From: Varroa destructor | Lineage: Eukaryota; Arthropoda; Arachnida; Mesostigmata; Varroidae | DNA length: 64,000 nucleotides | Assembly (NCBI RefSeq): GCF_002443255.2 | Contig: NW_019211457.1 | Coordinates: 34,478,105-34,542,104 of the forward strand | Direction: 5' to 3' | Shown: positions 23,044-34,615 of the stretch, in pieces | How positions within the stretch are numbered: position 1 is the first letter of the stretch | Layout of the letters: every line of letters starts with the position of its first letter | Notes under the pieces: generated by a model | The model's database searches: none | What the model was told of the DNA's origin: nothing | The model's input: only the letters and a program-made list of their open reading frames with translations | Translations under genes and position numbers: made by a program

Positions 23044-25590
23044 GCGGCGTAACGAGCAAACGTTTTCGCATTGCAGGTTAACAATTTATGTACAGAAATA
23101 TATCGTGTTCCTTTTGATGTCCTTTCTAATTGTCATTGCCTGCTGACCCCGTGGCCATTAAACATTCAACACTGCTCGTAACGGCACCGCTGGCTGAATT
23201 CCTGGTGATAAAATGCTCAGTTCAGTTATCGCCTAAACAACCTACCGACACCTAGGTAAAGGACTTTTTGATCTGTTGCGTACTCGGGCATCGTCGAGGG
23301 CTTAAGAGGGCGGTAGCCGATATTAACTGGAGATAATTCGACAACATCTGCATAGTGACTTCTTTACTAGAATAATCACAGAAACTTACTTACTTCCTTC
23401 GGTTAGCCTTTAGAAATAAGATTTCTCTAAATCCTTATCTACTTTCTGTGCGAAGAACTACAGATTTGCTTGAAGATAATTAGCTAGTTCCATTGATCGA
23501 CTCTCGCATAATCGGTGTCGATGGTTAAGACCAGTCAGCGAATATTTACGAAAACGTTATGCTAATCTGGGTCTCACGAACCCGGTAATCGATTTAGAGT
23601 AAATTTAATTGCGGGTTGGCAAGTATTTTTTGTAGGCATGAATCGACGATTGACTGGAAACGCCGTTAACTTAAGTGTGAAAAGGCGAGCCTCCCGCCTA
23701 AAATCTCAAATAAATATTTCGCGTTCCTTCATTCTCGTCCAAGTTGAGATCGGTCAATCAGCCAGATAGACGATGATAGAGTTGTATAATGCATTCTTTT
23801 TTTTTCGTGTAAAACCCAAGAAAATCAAGAACTTTTTGCAAAAACTGGCAGTTCACTTCCCCCTAATCCTCAGCTAATATCAACAGAGGAAGCATTACGA
23901 CGGCATTATTGAAACCTGTTCCGCGGTATGCTGCATTGGCCAATACAAAGCGGATAATGTCGCAACTTAAAACTTTTCATGGAAGGAGAATTAGCATTTG
24001 TTTCCGCACGCTACGGCAACTAGAACAAAGGCAGAGCAGCAAAAGGATGGCAATATAGTATCAGCTGGTGAAATCTATTATATAATATCTAAACAATCAA
24101 CTAAAAAAACAACAAAAAACATGCTTTCCGACCAACGCGTCACACGCTTTGATTTAAACTAAGACTAATAATAAAAGTTACATTGGACTATAGTGAAATT
24201 GGCGACAAATATCGAACTTGAGTTGCCAAACTTATCATTTGGTTGACAACTAGAATGTGGATTATGTAAGCAGTATAAGTTTTCACGTTACGTCAAACAG
24301 TACGACAACTTAATATATCTTTCAGTGAACACAATTCTCAGGGGCAAAATGGGTTGGCACAGCAGGAACTGGCCCCATTCTTTAATTAAAGCAAATGAAC
24401 AATAACGTAAAAATTAACTGAGATGTCGATTAGCTATATTTTAGTAAGAGCATTTGTCAAGACAATGATGTGCCGCGAAATCAGTATTTCTGGTGCTGGT
24501 AGCTCATGCATAAACCGATATAAAAATGTTGTACCATTGACGATACAATGCGAAAACGTCCGCCCCTGATGTTAAACACCCTTCGGGGCTGCATTAGCTC
24601 AAGTGAGATATGAACTTGTGCACACAAAGTCGTGGAAAGTTCATGGGAATAGAGCAGTTGAGTGCTGATCTGTAAAGTATCTCGGGGTAGTGCATCATCG
24701 ATGAATTGACGGCAAACAAATGTGCCATGAAATGCGTATAGGTAGTGTTATCCCGAAGCAAATTGCAACACCCAACTAAGTTCGCGAGCTACGTTCACAG
24801 TGAACATGAACAGCCCGAATCAAGGCTATATTTTTCTCTTCCAGGAAAACAAATAGCAGCTTTATCTATTACAGGTACAAAAGAAACACCATAGGATTTA
24901 TTCCAGAATTTCAAATGTAGGTGTAATCGCAAATGACGCTTGTTGGCCGAAATTTTGGTAGAACTTCGACACGTACCCACAACGTACAACTGTAATTATT
25001 TAAGCCTGAGATGACTGTGTCCCTGGCGATTCAGTAGGTTGAGTCAGGCATTGTCAATATGAAATTTCTTCGTCTCGACGTTTTTTTTCAGTTGCAACTT
25101 CAGATGCAACAGTAGAAAGTCGTAAGTTCCCAGCATAGCAATTATAATTAGTTAAAAGACACATTAGTCAGTGGTTACTTAACCGACTTTCATTCTGATA
25201 TTCGATAATACTTGAAACCCTAAAATCCTATCAAGCAGACTTGAACAGCTAGCTGGCCAACTTCAGTAGATACAGAATGTATATTTCTCTCTAACAGAGA
25301 CATATTCTTCAACTGAAAAGCATATATGTATAATCTGGAGGCGCAAAGTGTCTTATGTTGTTACGAGAACAACAGCTTTCAACACAACACTTATCTATTG
25401 TTTGTAAAGAAATAACCCTCAAAGCAAGAACGTGTATGCATAAAGTATGTTATATTTTATGCAACATGACAACAAGGGTCACATAATCACTCCGTTGTAT
25501 TATTATTATTGTAATAAAATAGCGTAAGCAAAGACAACATTCGACAAACGAACTTGCAGCGAATATTGTTACGAAGGGAAAATTTCCGAT

Positions 25591-25644
25591 AATTTTCGTC
25601 ACACGACGAGAAATTGCACAATTTCTCGTCGTGTGACGAAAATT
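25591..25644. repeat. Perfect inverted repeat, 2 x 26 bp, 2-nt loop
   Basis: Arm 1 (25591-25616) and arm 2 (25619-25644) are exact reverse complements over 26 bp, separated only by CA. There is no similarity beyond the arms. It is the longest perfect foldback in the window. It could be extruded as a cruciform or, if transcribed, form a tight RNA hairpin. Confidence 0.97.
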
Positions 25645-26283
25645 GCGCCTCTTTTCTAGAAAAAATAAGGCAAAGGAGACGACGATCATAGCGTCGACCA
25701 CAATCTATTGCAGAAGGCCTCGGACTCCAGGCCAAGTGTCTGTGATGAGGACAGCAGCGGCAGCGGCGGCTGATGCAGCGCCGTGTCTGTTCTTAATAGC
25801 AGTTACTGAGTTTTTCGCCTTTCGAGTTCAAACGTCTCAGCTTCGTACCACTGCTGTTGCTGTCACCGTTCGTATTTTGGCCGAATCAAGCCAGCCAAAA
25901 CAGGCCAACCCAGTGCGCGTCAGAGGCGAACGGGCTTCTCAAGCATAGCCAAGCGCCAAGAGAAGCTGAGTTGTAAATAGTCGTGTCTGTGCATGCGGGC
26001 CTGTACCTATTACTGCTCGAAAAGATATGAACGGCGAACACCGGCGGCCGCCTATTGGTCTATGACGTACACCAACGTCAACGACAGCGTCAGCGAAAGC
26101 AGTTACGATTTAATGATTGACCGTGCCGCACTGCGAACGGAGCAGCGGCCGTAACCGCCGCAATCGCCATTTTAAAATTAATCGATGCATTTAATCATCG
26201 CGTCACCCACAGGCCATTTTTCAAATCACTCTCTTTGTTTACTCCGAGAAGGTCGCAAAGTATAGCAGTCGTCGTAGCAGCAG

Positions 26284-26304
26284 CGGCGGCGGCGGCGGCG
26301 GCGG
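26284..26304. repeat. (CGG)7 triplet tract
   Basis: Seven uninterrupted CGG units, preceded by imperfect GTC/GCA triplets. Confidence 0.95.
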
Positions 26305-26745
26305 TCCGACCCTGGGTAATGCGTCGATCTCGTAAACTGGAACGGCCAGGCTACAGTGCGTTTGTCGACTTTCATTTTATCGTTCACCATACGAGAAACA
26401 CAATACGCCGACGCTCCATGCCAGTGGAAGAGGGAATCGACCAACGAAAACATTATGGAGAGAGAGTATCGCGAAAAGGGAAAGCAAATGAAAGCTTTAT
26501 CTCAAATAACAGTGTCAATACGTTGTTACATCAGTGTTCTCAGCAGGAGGCTGTACTATGGAAACTGTACAATATTTACTTGTTGGCTAAATTGTTTGGC
26601 AAACGGACCGAGAGCCTCGCTTGCCACTATATATCCGGTAGACGAAACAAATAAACAAACGCGTAACACCTCGAACCGCAGTGCGCTCGCAGTTCCACCG
26701 AAAACGCCATAGGCGAAAATGAGCCAACTAAGATGACTTTTTCAT

Positions 26746-26777
26746 CGACGACGACGACGACAACAACAACAACAACA
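26746..26777. repeat. (CGA)5(CAA)5 compound triplet tract
   Basis: Five CGA units run directly into CAA units, ending in CAG. Confidence 0.9.
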
Positions 26778-27048
26778 GAAAATTATCAATACGCTGTTTT
26801 AGTGCTTGCGACCCCGGGGTGAGCGAGTCGTCGGCCTGTGCTGGAGCAACGGTTACCGCCGACACGACGCTGCTCGTCCGAACGATGCCAACGAAACATT
26901 ACCATTTGCGTTCCTATAATCTAGCTATAATAGACGTATAGTACGCTGACCAATGGCATAAACGACGCGTAGCAGAAGCGACAAAAAGCTTTGATACCCG
27001 ATCCATATATATGTTCTCGTTTCTTGCTTATATATATCTCCTTCATTT

Positions 27049-27069
27049 GCCGCCGCCGCCGCCGCCGCC
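27049..27069. repeat. (GCC)7 triplet tract
   Basis: Seven GCC units. This is the opposite orientation of the CGG tract at 26284. Confidence 0.95.
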
Positions 27070-27652
27070 GTTGTCAAGCAACTGCAGAACTAATGAACCG
27101 TCCGAGGTATGAATAATCGCAATAATTATAACAGTCCTATTATGTCTTTATATAGTTTTTCAAGCGTGCATACAATGACTTTATACGTCTGCTCAACAGA
27201 TCCCCGCCCCCCTTTTCGTTCCGCGTTGGCGGTGCTAACCGTCATCAGATATCAGCACGCGAGAATCCGCGAAGCATCGTGGCCTTTGCAGCTCGCTGGG
27301 TGTCGTCCTGCTGCTGATTCGCCGATCTGAGTCCGGACAGATCCAATCTTATTTGACGCCGCACTGCAGTACTCTATCTGTAATATTATAGTTGTTATTT
27401 AGTCGGACGTTGACTGTGGCCGGGCGGTGGCATGAGATGATCGTAGCGTCATTCCTTTGACAACATATTATTATAAATCGCTACCGCTAATCGAGAGATC
27501 TTCGCTTAATTCTAACAAATACTAGTATCTCAAATACATAGACTAAACGATTCTAGTGGAACGAAGCGAGAAATGCGCCAATGACCACATCAGGAAAACA
27601 AAAGACGAAAGAAAAGTCAGAATGGTCGGTACAAATACAGAGCGGTCGATTC

Positions 27653-27712
<60 letters not shown>
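27653..27712. repeat. Long (AT)n microsatellite
   Basis: Twenty-six uninterrupted AT units (27661-27712) after a short TA lead with one C. This is the longest dinucleotide run in the window. Confidence 0.97.
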
Positions 27713-27716
<4 letters not shown>

Positions 27717-28197
27717 TTCTTCATATTCGGATGTATTTTTTCGGTAGTACACATATATAGAGAGAAAAAGAGTATATATGCATTTTTTTTTTCTATATGA
27801 TCTATTCGTGCACTCTGTGAGTCATATATGGTATTGATGGGACACTATTGATATAAGAGTGCCTTGCTAATGACCAGCAGCCTCAATTCTAAAGGTCTCA
27901 ACTATTTTTAGGTTTGTATTATAAGCGTAGTAGTCGTTGGACGCAAGTATATTCATGAGATTGCAATGCCGTAAATAAAACCTGTCAATAGTAACGAAGT
28001 TTTCTTTCTACAGTTATTTTTTCCGCCTCCACGTCCATATAATGACAGAAATACGAACCACCGTGTAGGCCGAAAGTCGGGAAAAACTCCTATTGCCATA
28101 TTGTGTTTTAACTTACAACGCAACATGTATAAGTACGACATTAACGATATGATGCTTGTTTCAACTTGAATCACTTGAACTTTCCCATCCCGTAATC

Positions 28198-28219
28198 CAT
28201 CACATCACATCACATCACA
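28198..28219. repeat. (CATCA)4 pentamer repeat
   Basis: A little over four CATCA units, 36 nt from the donor end of the candidate exon at 28256-28389. Confidence 0.9.
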
Positions 28220-28255
28220 GTGAAAAAGAAACGTAGTTCAAAAAGATCAACTTAC

Positions 28256-28636
28256 GTTTTGCGCATGGGATCCAGTTCCACAGTAAGCACGACTGATTCA
28301 ATCAATTGGACCAGAAGTTCCATTCCGATTTTCAAAGCATGCCTCTGCGATCTCAGATCAGCGCAAAGCGAATACTTACTTGCCTTTACCTGTTGAGAAA
28401 AATGCGCGCCTCTAAGTGTGAGCGTTATAAGTGACTTGACCAACGTCAAAATTAGCCATCAGCGCCGGATCGGCCAATGACGATGATTGCAAGATGGCGA
28501 CCTGCGACTTGTTCCGAAGTTCGCCACCTGAGTAACTCCTCATTTGGATGCCGCTTTGTGCTTGGCTTTTTTTTTGCTTCATGTCCTCTTCTGCCCCGCT
28601 TATCAAACGGACAGCATCGACATACCGACACAGCAG
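28256..28636 (-). CDS. Candidate pair of internal exons, unknown product
   Basis: Minus strand. The downstream exon (28389-28256) follows a good acceptor (GCATTTTTCTCAACAG) and ends at a consensus donor (CAAAAC|GTAAGT). Its 44 codons form an amphipathic, helix-like stretch (RHALKIGMELLVQLIESVVL). Upstream, a 45-codon phase-0 frame (28636-28502) ends at CGCAG|GTCGCC and is charged and serine-rich (SGIQMRSYSGGELRNK). The join is in phase, with a 112-nt intron, but the upstream donor and its own acceptor are weak. The balanced composition and a strong splice pair on one exon make this one of the better protein-like stretches here, possibly part of a helical-repeat protein. No family could be named. 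Confidence 0.22.
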
Positions 28637-29314
28637 CTACGATGGCGCCCGTCGCCACCAACCGTACTAATGAGGGGCGATACCGATAGTTTCTACAGTT
28701 TGGCCGCAGGCCGCTTTTTCTGAACGGATCATTTGAATCCGTTATTGTCCGATCGTTAGCCACACTCACACATCAGCATGTCGTGTAGTTCAACGCACCG
28801 CAAAGAGTTGAATATGGTATACTAATATACAAGGGTTCAGTGATTGTTGACTTGTCGGCCGAAACTGACAAACCTATTTTACGGATGAATATAGGCTTTA
28901 TAATAATGGTTGTTGATGATGCTTGGATGAACCGTCGGTCCGATAGACTATGTTAACTGTCAGTTAAACGCTGTGAGCTGAATACTTTTAGCCTGACACT
29001 TTACGCGTGTCATGACAAGCGGGGGTTGGCTTGCTATAGCCACCAGGATAGCGGTAGTTCGTACGGTGCATATATATATATAGCAGCTATAGGCATATAC
29101 CAGTGTTCGAGCGTCGCAAAACGACTTTGTCGACGTTAGGAACAATTGACCTGGCACTGCAGCTGCCGCCTCGGCAGCTGGCTAAATAAACACGTAATTT
29201 GTCGACATGGCCCATTTTATCAAAGCAAATCGAAATGGCGGCAGCGGCGATAAATAAGATGAAAAGGTCCCAATGTGGAACGGTGAATGAAAAATTCAGA
29301 TATCATCTTCTGTC

Positions 29315-29333
29315 TGTTGTTGTTGTTGTTGTT
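29315..29333. repeat. (TGT)n triplet tract
   Basis: About six TGT units, continuing imperfectly to about 29340. Confidence 0.85.
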
Positions 29334-29343
29334 TTGTTGTCTG

Positions 29344-29571
29344 CTAAAGAGCGCCACTACTAGCGCCGGCAATGTGCACTAACATTTGCTTCGGTCCGGA
29401 CGAAATTGCTGGCATTGTGGCTGCTAGATGGCAAACCGCTACAGACCACTTCAGTAACAACCTCGTGATCAGCAGTCGCCGCTGAAATGTTGCATCGGGT
29501 TCGATTTCAGCTGCCGAGGTGCCAGCGACAGCAGAAACAGCCAACCACAATGACAAAACAATCATTATCAA
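29344..29571 (-). CDS. Weak candidate first exon with signal-peptide-like start
   Basis: A minus-strand frame starting ATG (29571; a second in-frame Met 3 codons on) begins with a hydrophobic stretch and small residues (VLSLWLAVSAVAGTSAAEIE), which resembles a secretion signal with a cleavage site. It stays open for 75 codons to TAG. Later residues are not distinctive and no strong donor is seen. It could be a first exon cut short by an unrecognised donor, or chance. Confidence 0.12.
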   Translation of the reverse strand: MIMIVLSLWLAVSAVAGTSAAEIEPDATFQRRLLITRLLLKWSVAVCHLAATMPAISSGPKQMLVHIAGASSGAL

Positions 29572-30371
29572 GACATTATGTGTGGCGGCAGCGGTGGTTT
29601 AATAACGATATAAACTCATACGTCACACGGCGCAATACGGCCGGCCAGAGTGAAAGATCTGAAGATGTCGATTTTGTTATTACGGCCTTAGCAGCCGACG
29701 CCGACACTAGCAATATGTCTCAATCAGTTGATTGTTCACAAATGTAATGGAGGTACAGCGCTTGACAACTCTGCCATGCCATTGCGACAGTGGAGTCATG
29801 TTGGATCGTCAATACGTATGTTTTCAATGTGTACGTACGCTTATCGCATTTTGCTACTATCTTGATACCCCTATAAACGTACCGCCCACATTGCAGCTCG
29901 TATTCTGATAGGATACGTACTCCCTTGTTGCAGAAACGTTGAAACCTTGTTCCACTTGCCCATCGTGGTAGCACGACTAAACGTAGTTGTACGCTAATAA
30001 AAATGGTTGCCTGCACGAGATGTGACTGTAGCCGAGGCCCATGCTATGCGTGCGTCTGTCTAGCTCTCTGTTCTAGTGAAAACAAAAAAAATGATCGATT
30101 CAACTCCCTGTTTAGACCTCCATGTCTAGGGCATATGCAAACCTTCTGTATGTATTATTACAGGGGTAAAAGACTCATCTGATCATCATGTATGGCATTG
30201 TGCATAGACGAAGTGTTAACTAAGCACGTGGACGCAGCGGGACAGAGAGAGGGAGCGAAGACGGTAAACGGACGAGAGGAAGTCTCTCACGTCCGCCCGT
30301 CTCCCTGCTACACGAAAACTCAAACGTTGTCGCCTGTAATGACTGAAATGAGTATTTGTTACGTTATAGTC

Positions 30372-30390
30372 TATTATTATTATTATTATT
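30372..30390. repeat. (TAT)n triplet tract
   Basis: Six TAT units. Confidence 0.85.
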
Positions 30391-31333
30391 GCTATCAATG
30401 GTGGCTTACCATAACGATCATGCGCAAGGCCCGTATAAGCCTGTTTGAACATACGAATCCGAAGTTTTAACGGCACGTTCGATGAGAAGTATAGTTTCAG
30501 AACTGGGGTACCAGTATAGTATGATAAGGTTTGGTAAGATAGGAAAATTCAGCGCGATTGTTGTGCAGTGCTCTTGGATAACTTCTCAAATTAAATGCTA
30601 ATTGTTTTGTTTGTGCACCATCGCTACTGCAGTCAAAATGATAGCACGTATAAGCCAAGGTCTGGCCATTGCACACCGCAGCATCCCCTAAACACGATCT
30701 TCAACCCAGCCCGGACTACGGCCACATACCATTCCCACAGACGTATGTAAGTTCCACATGTCCGGGTATCCGTAATCTATGTGCTTTCATATTTGTTCTA
30801 TTGTCGGTCAATGTTACTACTTTTGTTATTGTTGATATCGGGTTTGTCCATTCGTGTCCAAGTACAAGATTTTTTAACAATCCCATGTTTTTTTCCCTTT
30901 TAGCAGCCGAGCATCGTGTTTACAACCATATATATATATAGTTTCGTCATCAATTAGGTATTTCGCTCATTTTGTCTTAACGCACTGTGGCCGACGGCGA
31001 GACTAAGTGCCGTTGATGCTGCCGTCCACCGCTTCAGGGTAACGGTGTTTTGCCATGATATCGTGCCTGTTGATGGGGTCCCGCATCCTTCGTCGACAGT
31101 AGGAACGCGTAGGGGGTAAGCTGATGTGTGATACGTTCAGCCCGTGCGCAGCTACGACGTAAAAGCGTATTAACGTAGTAAGCGAATTGGATGCAGTTTA
31201 AGCTAGTACTCGAAACGCGGTCGTTGTTGATGATAATGGTAATTATGTAATGCTGTCAGAGAAAGACATGAGCGAGCAAACGGCCAAATGAATAGAAAAA
31301 AAAATTTCAAGTTCACATGGTCTTCATCGATGG

Positions 31334-31380
31334 CGTTGTTGTTACCGTCGTTGTAGTTGTTGTTGTCGTCGTCGTCGTTG
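31334..31380. repeat. Imperfect GTT/GTC triplet tract
   Basis: Mixed GTT, GTC and GTA triplets over about 47 bp. Confidence 0.8.
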
Positions 31381-32516
31381 ACCTCTCTTGATGTAGTTAC
31401 AACGTAACATTAATCTCAATTAAACCGCGTTATTACTCAAGTTACTTGTCCGTACATACACGTGATACACGTACATACACAAGAGAGAGTGAAGCAAAGG
31501 CATATGCGGTTCTATGGTTACATATTTCTCAATTTCAGGCTACTATACAAGTGTCAATGTACCGTACAATCAAACACTCTCATGAAATTTGTGCTCATTA
31601 GGAAAGACTACTCGTTGGGTAGTGTTTTTAAGTCGCCGGCTTATTTCAATTGCCACCAACCCAAAGGCCTCTCCCTCTCTCGCTACGTTTTAATAGTGTT
31701 TAAAATGAATCAGGATGAAAATTCGAAACGTGTCCGGTTTTATAACACGCTGTTCATGTATGGAGCGTTATTTCGATGCGATCACCCCCACACTCTGCTC
31801 ACATCTAGCGACAGTCAGCTGCTACTTGTACTGATGTTCACTCTGTAATTCTTAACGTTGCGGGAGCCCCGTCGAAATTTTGAGTTCAAGTAACTCATGA
31901 TTCAGGGCAAACATACACGTAGAGTAAGCAGCAGGAATTTTTGCGAGGCGAACAAGGGGCCTGTCGGAAAGTGTGAGACGCATATTGGCAACAAGGGCAT
32001 TTTGCCTTGCCTCCGTTGGGGCTAAGGTGATTTTCAGCAACTAGAGAAATCGATAAACTCGCTTCTCCGCACAAAGGGCTTGAACAGTCGGAGTAGCCCA
32101 AACGATTGCCAAAATGCCGCTATGGGGCCTACTGGCAAAAAAAAACAAGCCGAACTGGCACGGAAGGTATTATTGGCAACACAATGAGCAAAGAATATAC
32201 TCCGAGACTGAGCAGGGATATGAAACACGCCCTGTTTCTGAACAGTGCCATATGCTATAATTGGCTATATGGAGAAATCGCGCGTGACTCAAAACTTTAC
32301 CTGTCCCAGCCCATTTCCACGCATATGTGGGAAAAAAATTGCAGAGCACAGAGTTTACGTGTGTGCTCTGTGTCCGGAGAAGAGTAGTGGGTAAAGCACA
32401 CGCTTTACCATTGCAGAGCACTGAGCGGACGACGGCAAGGTCTGGCGCATCGCAGGAGGTCCCACACTGGACGACGCCCAAAGGCTTGTAGAGAGCATGG
32501 TGAAATCAGAAAAATT

Positions 32517-32608
32517 ATGGGTTGTTGGTTTGGCCGCATCACTCGAAAGAAGAAAAGATTCGAACGTGAAAGACGACGATTAGCTGGTGGGACCTATGCG
32601 GAATTTAA
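32517..32608 (+). CDS. Weak candidate first exon, myristoylation-type start
   Basis: A short ATG-started frame begins Met-Gly-Cys and continues with a strongly basic stretch (RITRKKKRFERERRRL). It reaches a consensus donor (GAATTTAA|GTGAGAAGG) with 2 nt left over. An MGC start followed by basic residues is the usual arrangement of N-myristoylated and palmitoylated membrane-anchored proteins. The segment is only 30 codons, the frame is also open upstream of the ATG, and no second exon was identified, so the reading is speculative. Confidence 0.12.
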
Positions 32609-33994
32609 GTGAGAAGGCTCGCAGACGATACCTCACCAGCTCCGCCCGTTCTCCCGTTTTAAAATAATACGATCATTTATTGCAGCCTTGTAGGGGTCGT
32701 CTCTCGTTGCTTTTTTAGGGCCCCCTAAACGTAATGTTACGCTCTGAACCCGCAATAGATCGTTCGGGTGTGCTAGACACTTGGTAAACGAAGTTCCGAT
32801 TACGATCCGTAGTTCTTATTCCCGTTATGCTACCTGTTGTCGCTGACGTTCCACTAGCTCTCAAGCCAATAGAATGATACCCGTACTACAGTTAACAAGC
32901 TGTTTTCTACGGTAATAACAGCGTAATAATTTTCGGCAAATAGCATTATCTAAATTGAACAAGTTCGAAAGACTTCACAGCCGCAGCAAGCACGGTGGCG
33001 GCGGCGGCCGCTCGGGCGATCGTTAGGCTAATCATATAGAGAACGCAATTATTACTGTTTGTCGTCATAGTCGATCAAACTAACAACCGCTCAATGAGAC
33101 GCGGTTCATCGGTGCACTTCGTTTTTTCGTAGATTCACAGCATCGCGATACTCATATAAGATTGTATAAACTATATATGTATGCCACTGGGACAGAAATT
33201 AGTCGTGCATCGTTCTGTGACTATGGGCTACTATTGGTTAAGTGTCGTGCTTTCGGATGCCCATATTGCATTCAGTATTGCTACTAGCGGACGTTCATAG
33301 ACAGAGCCCCGATATCACGTTGCGGCTGATTATGTACTCCTAAATAAAGTATCAAACTTCCTCGAGTCACCGCAAAAACCGCAGGCTGGCTCGTTTTAAC
33401 ATTATATTGTTTGTACCTAATGTAAGCCTTAACGCAATAGAAGCCTGCCTTCGAATGGCCCTTAAAGTTCTGCCAACAAGATTATCGCTTACGTATCGGG
33501 ATCTCAGAAAAAAAAAGAGAGCAAATAAAGAAAGTGTTTTCTTGCAACACGGGCTCGCGCAAATGGGTCAACGTGTTCATCTGCAACATACACGGTACTT
33601 GATCAATAGTGATAATACTCCAAATGCGAGGACAAATCCTTTTCGGGATTACTTTCATCATGCTCATGGGCGTAAGCAGCTGGAACCTGTTCCAGGCAGC
33701 TTTTAATTTTGGCACACGTCAACGAGACAAAGTGTTCCTCTTACATAACATTAATAACAGTAAGACAGTTATAAATGACCCAGTACAGCCATATCCGTAG
33801 AGCTTCTAGCCGATCATATTAGCAGCAATATAATAGAAACTAAGCATCGCAACATCGACCGTCATTAATACGCAGCTATATTGGTAGTAGCAACAGTATT
33901 ACTATCTGCAATGGCCGTATATTGAAGTAGCTTGGCAATAGTCCGCAATCACTTGACCTGCTTCAGTAGCAAAAGCGGCAATTACTTCGTTGAC

Positions 33995-34015
33995 ATCATC
34001 ATCATCATCATCATC
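33995..34015. repeat. (ATC)7 triplet tract
   Basis: Seven uninterrupted ATC units. Confidence 0.95.
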
Positions 34016-34582
34016 GGCGTTAAACCGCAGCGATAGTAGCGGTCCATAGCGTATACCCAATGGACAGCCTCACGCGTCCGCTGGGCGCTACTGCAGCGAC
34101 TTACAGCATAAAGAACTACAATAAAAAATAGCAGTAACTGTAAGGGTCGCAGCCAGCGAAGGCGCCGTTGATGCGAGCATAGGAACGCGCTAGGACGAAG
34201 GGCCGTGCTCAGTTAAAAGGTCGCTCGCGTCCTTCGCTCGTAAGTGAGCTGTTGTTGTCAATTGTGTCCTCATTGGCGGCAGCTGCACGACGACGTATCT
34301 TTCGCGAACGTATTTTCCCACAGCTAGAAGAGAAGAGATAGTTTAAGAGCGGATTGCATCGGTTCCATGTAAACAACTAAAAATAGAAAATGTTAAATGA
34401 AAAACAAATGTTCCTGCATACTTTTAAGAGCTTCTGTAGCATGAAGAAGTTAAGCTTGTAGTAAGTTCCAGGCGGGACCCGGCACGGAGCTTTTGCGAAG
34501 TTTTATGAAGGTATCTGATGTGACCGCCTTTAAGCAACGCTGGGTCAGTCGAGTGCTAAGCACACGAGCTGCAAAAGCATCT

Positions 34583-34615
<33 letters not shown>
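34583..34615. repeat. (TA)n microsatellite
   Basis: About 16 TA units with one G interruption, followed by GTAAG. Confidence 0.9.

Larger units (their letters stand above)
15131..25590. other. Mostly non-coding stretch
   Basis: No gene is supported apart from the weak candidates at 18.1-18.5 kb and 22.9-23.0 kb. The stretch holds a nested stem-loop (21693-21739), an AT microsatellite (22417-22441) and otherwise mixed AT-rich sequence with no recognisable transposon, RNA gene or long frame. Confidence 0.5.
25700..27400. promoter_or_regulatory. GC/CpG-rich island with CGG, GAC/CAA and GCC tracts
   Basis: Third island of raised GC, with (CGG)7 at 26284-26304, a (CGA)5(CAA)5 tract at 26746-26777 and (GCC)7 at 27049-27069. 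Open frames here (up to 139 codons) overlap each other on both strands and carry homopolymeric alanine or arginine, so they look like composition effects. The island may mark a promoter or 5' UTR. A gene start on either strand could not be fixed. Confidence 0.3.

Noticed and set aside
26235..26654. 139-codon plus-strand ORF beginning in the CGG tract
   Set aside because: The first part is polyalanine from the CGG repeat, and the remainder is not supported by splice signals or recognisable sequence.
29720..30016. 98-codon minus-strand frame, with an overlapping frame that hints at a von Willebrand C-like start
   Set aside because: Two frames compete over the same bases, the cysteine spacing does not fit the domain, and no good donor is present.
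31462..31848. 128-codon plus-strand ORF
   Set aside because: No recognisable motif and no flanking signals.
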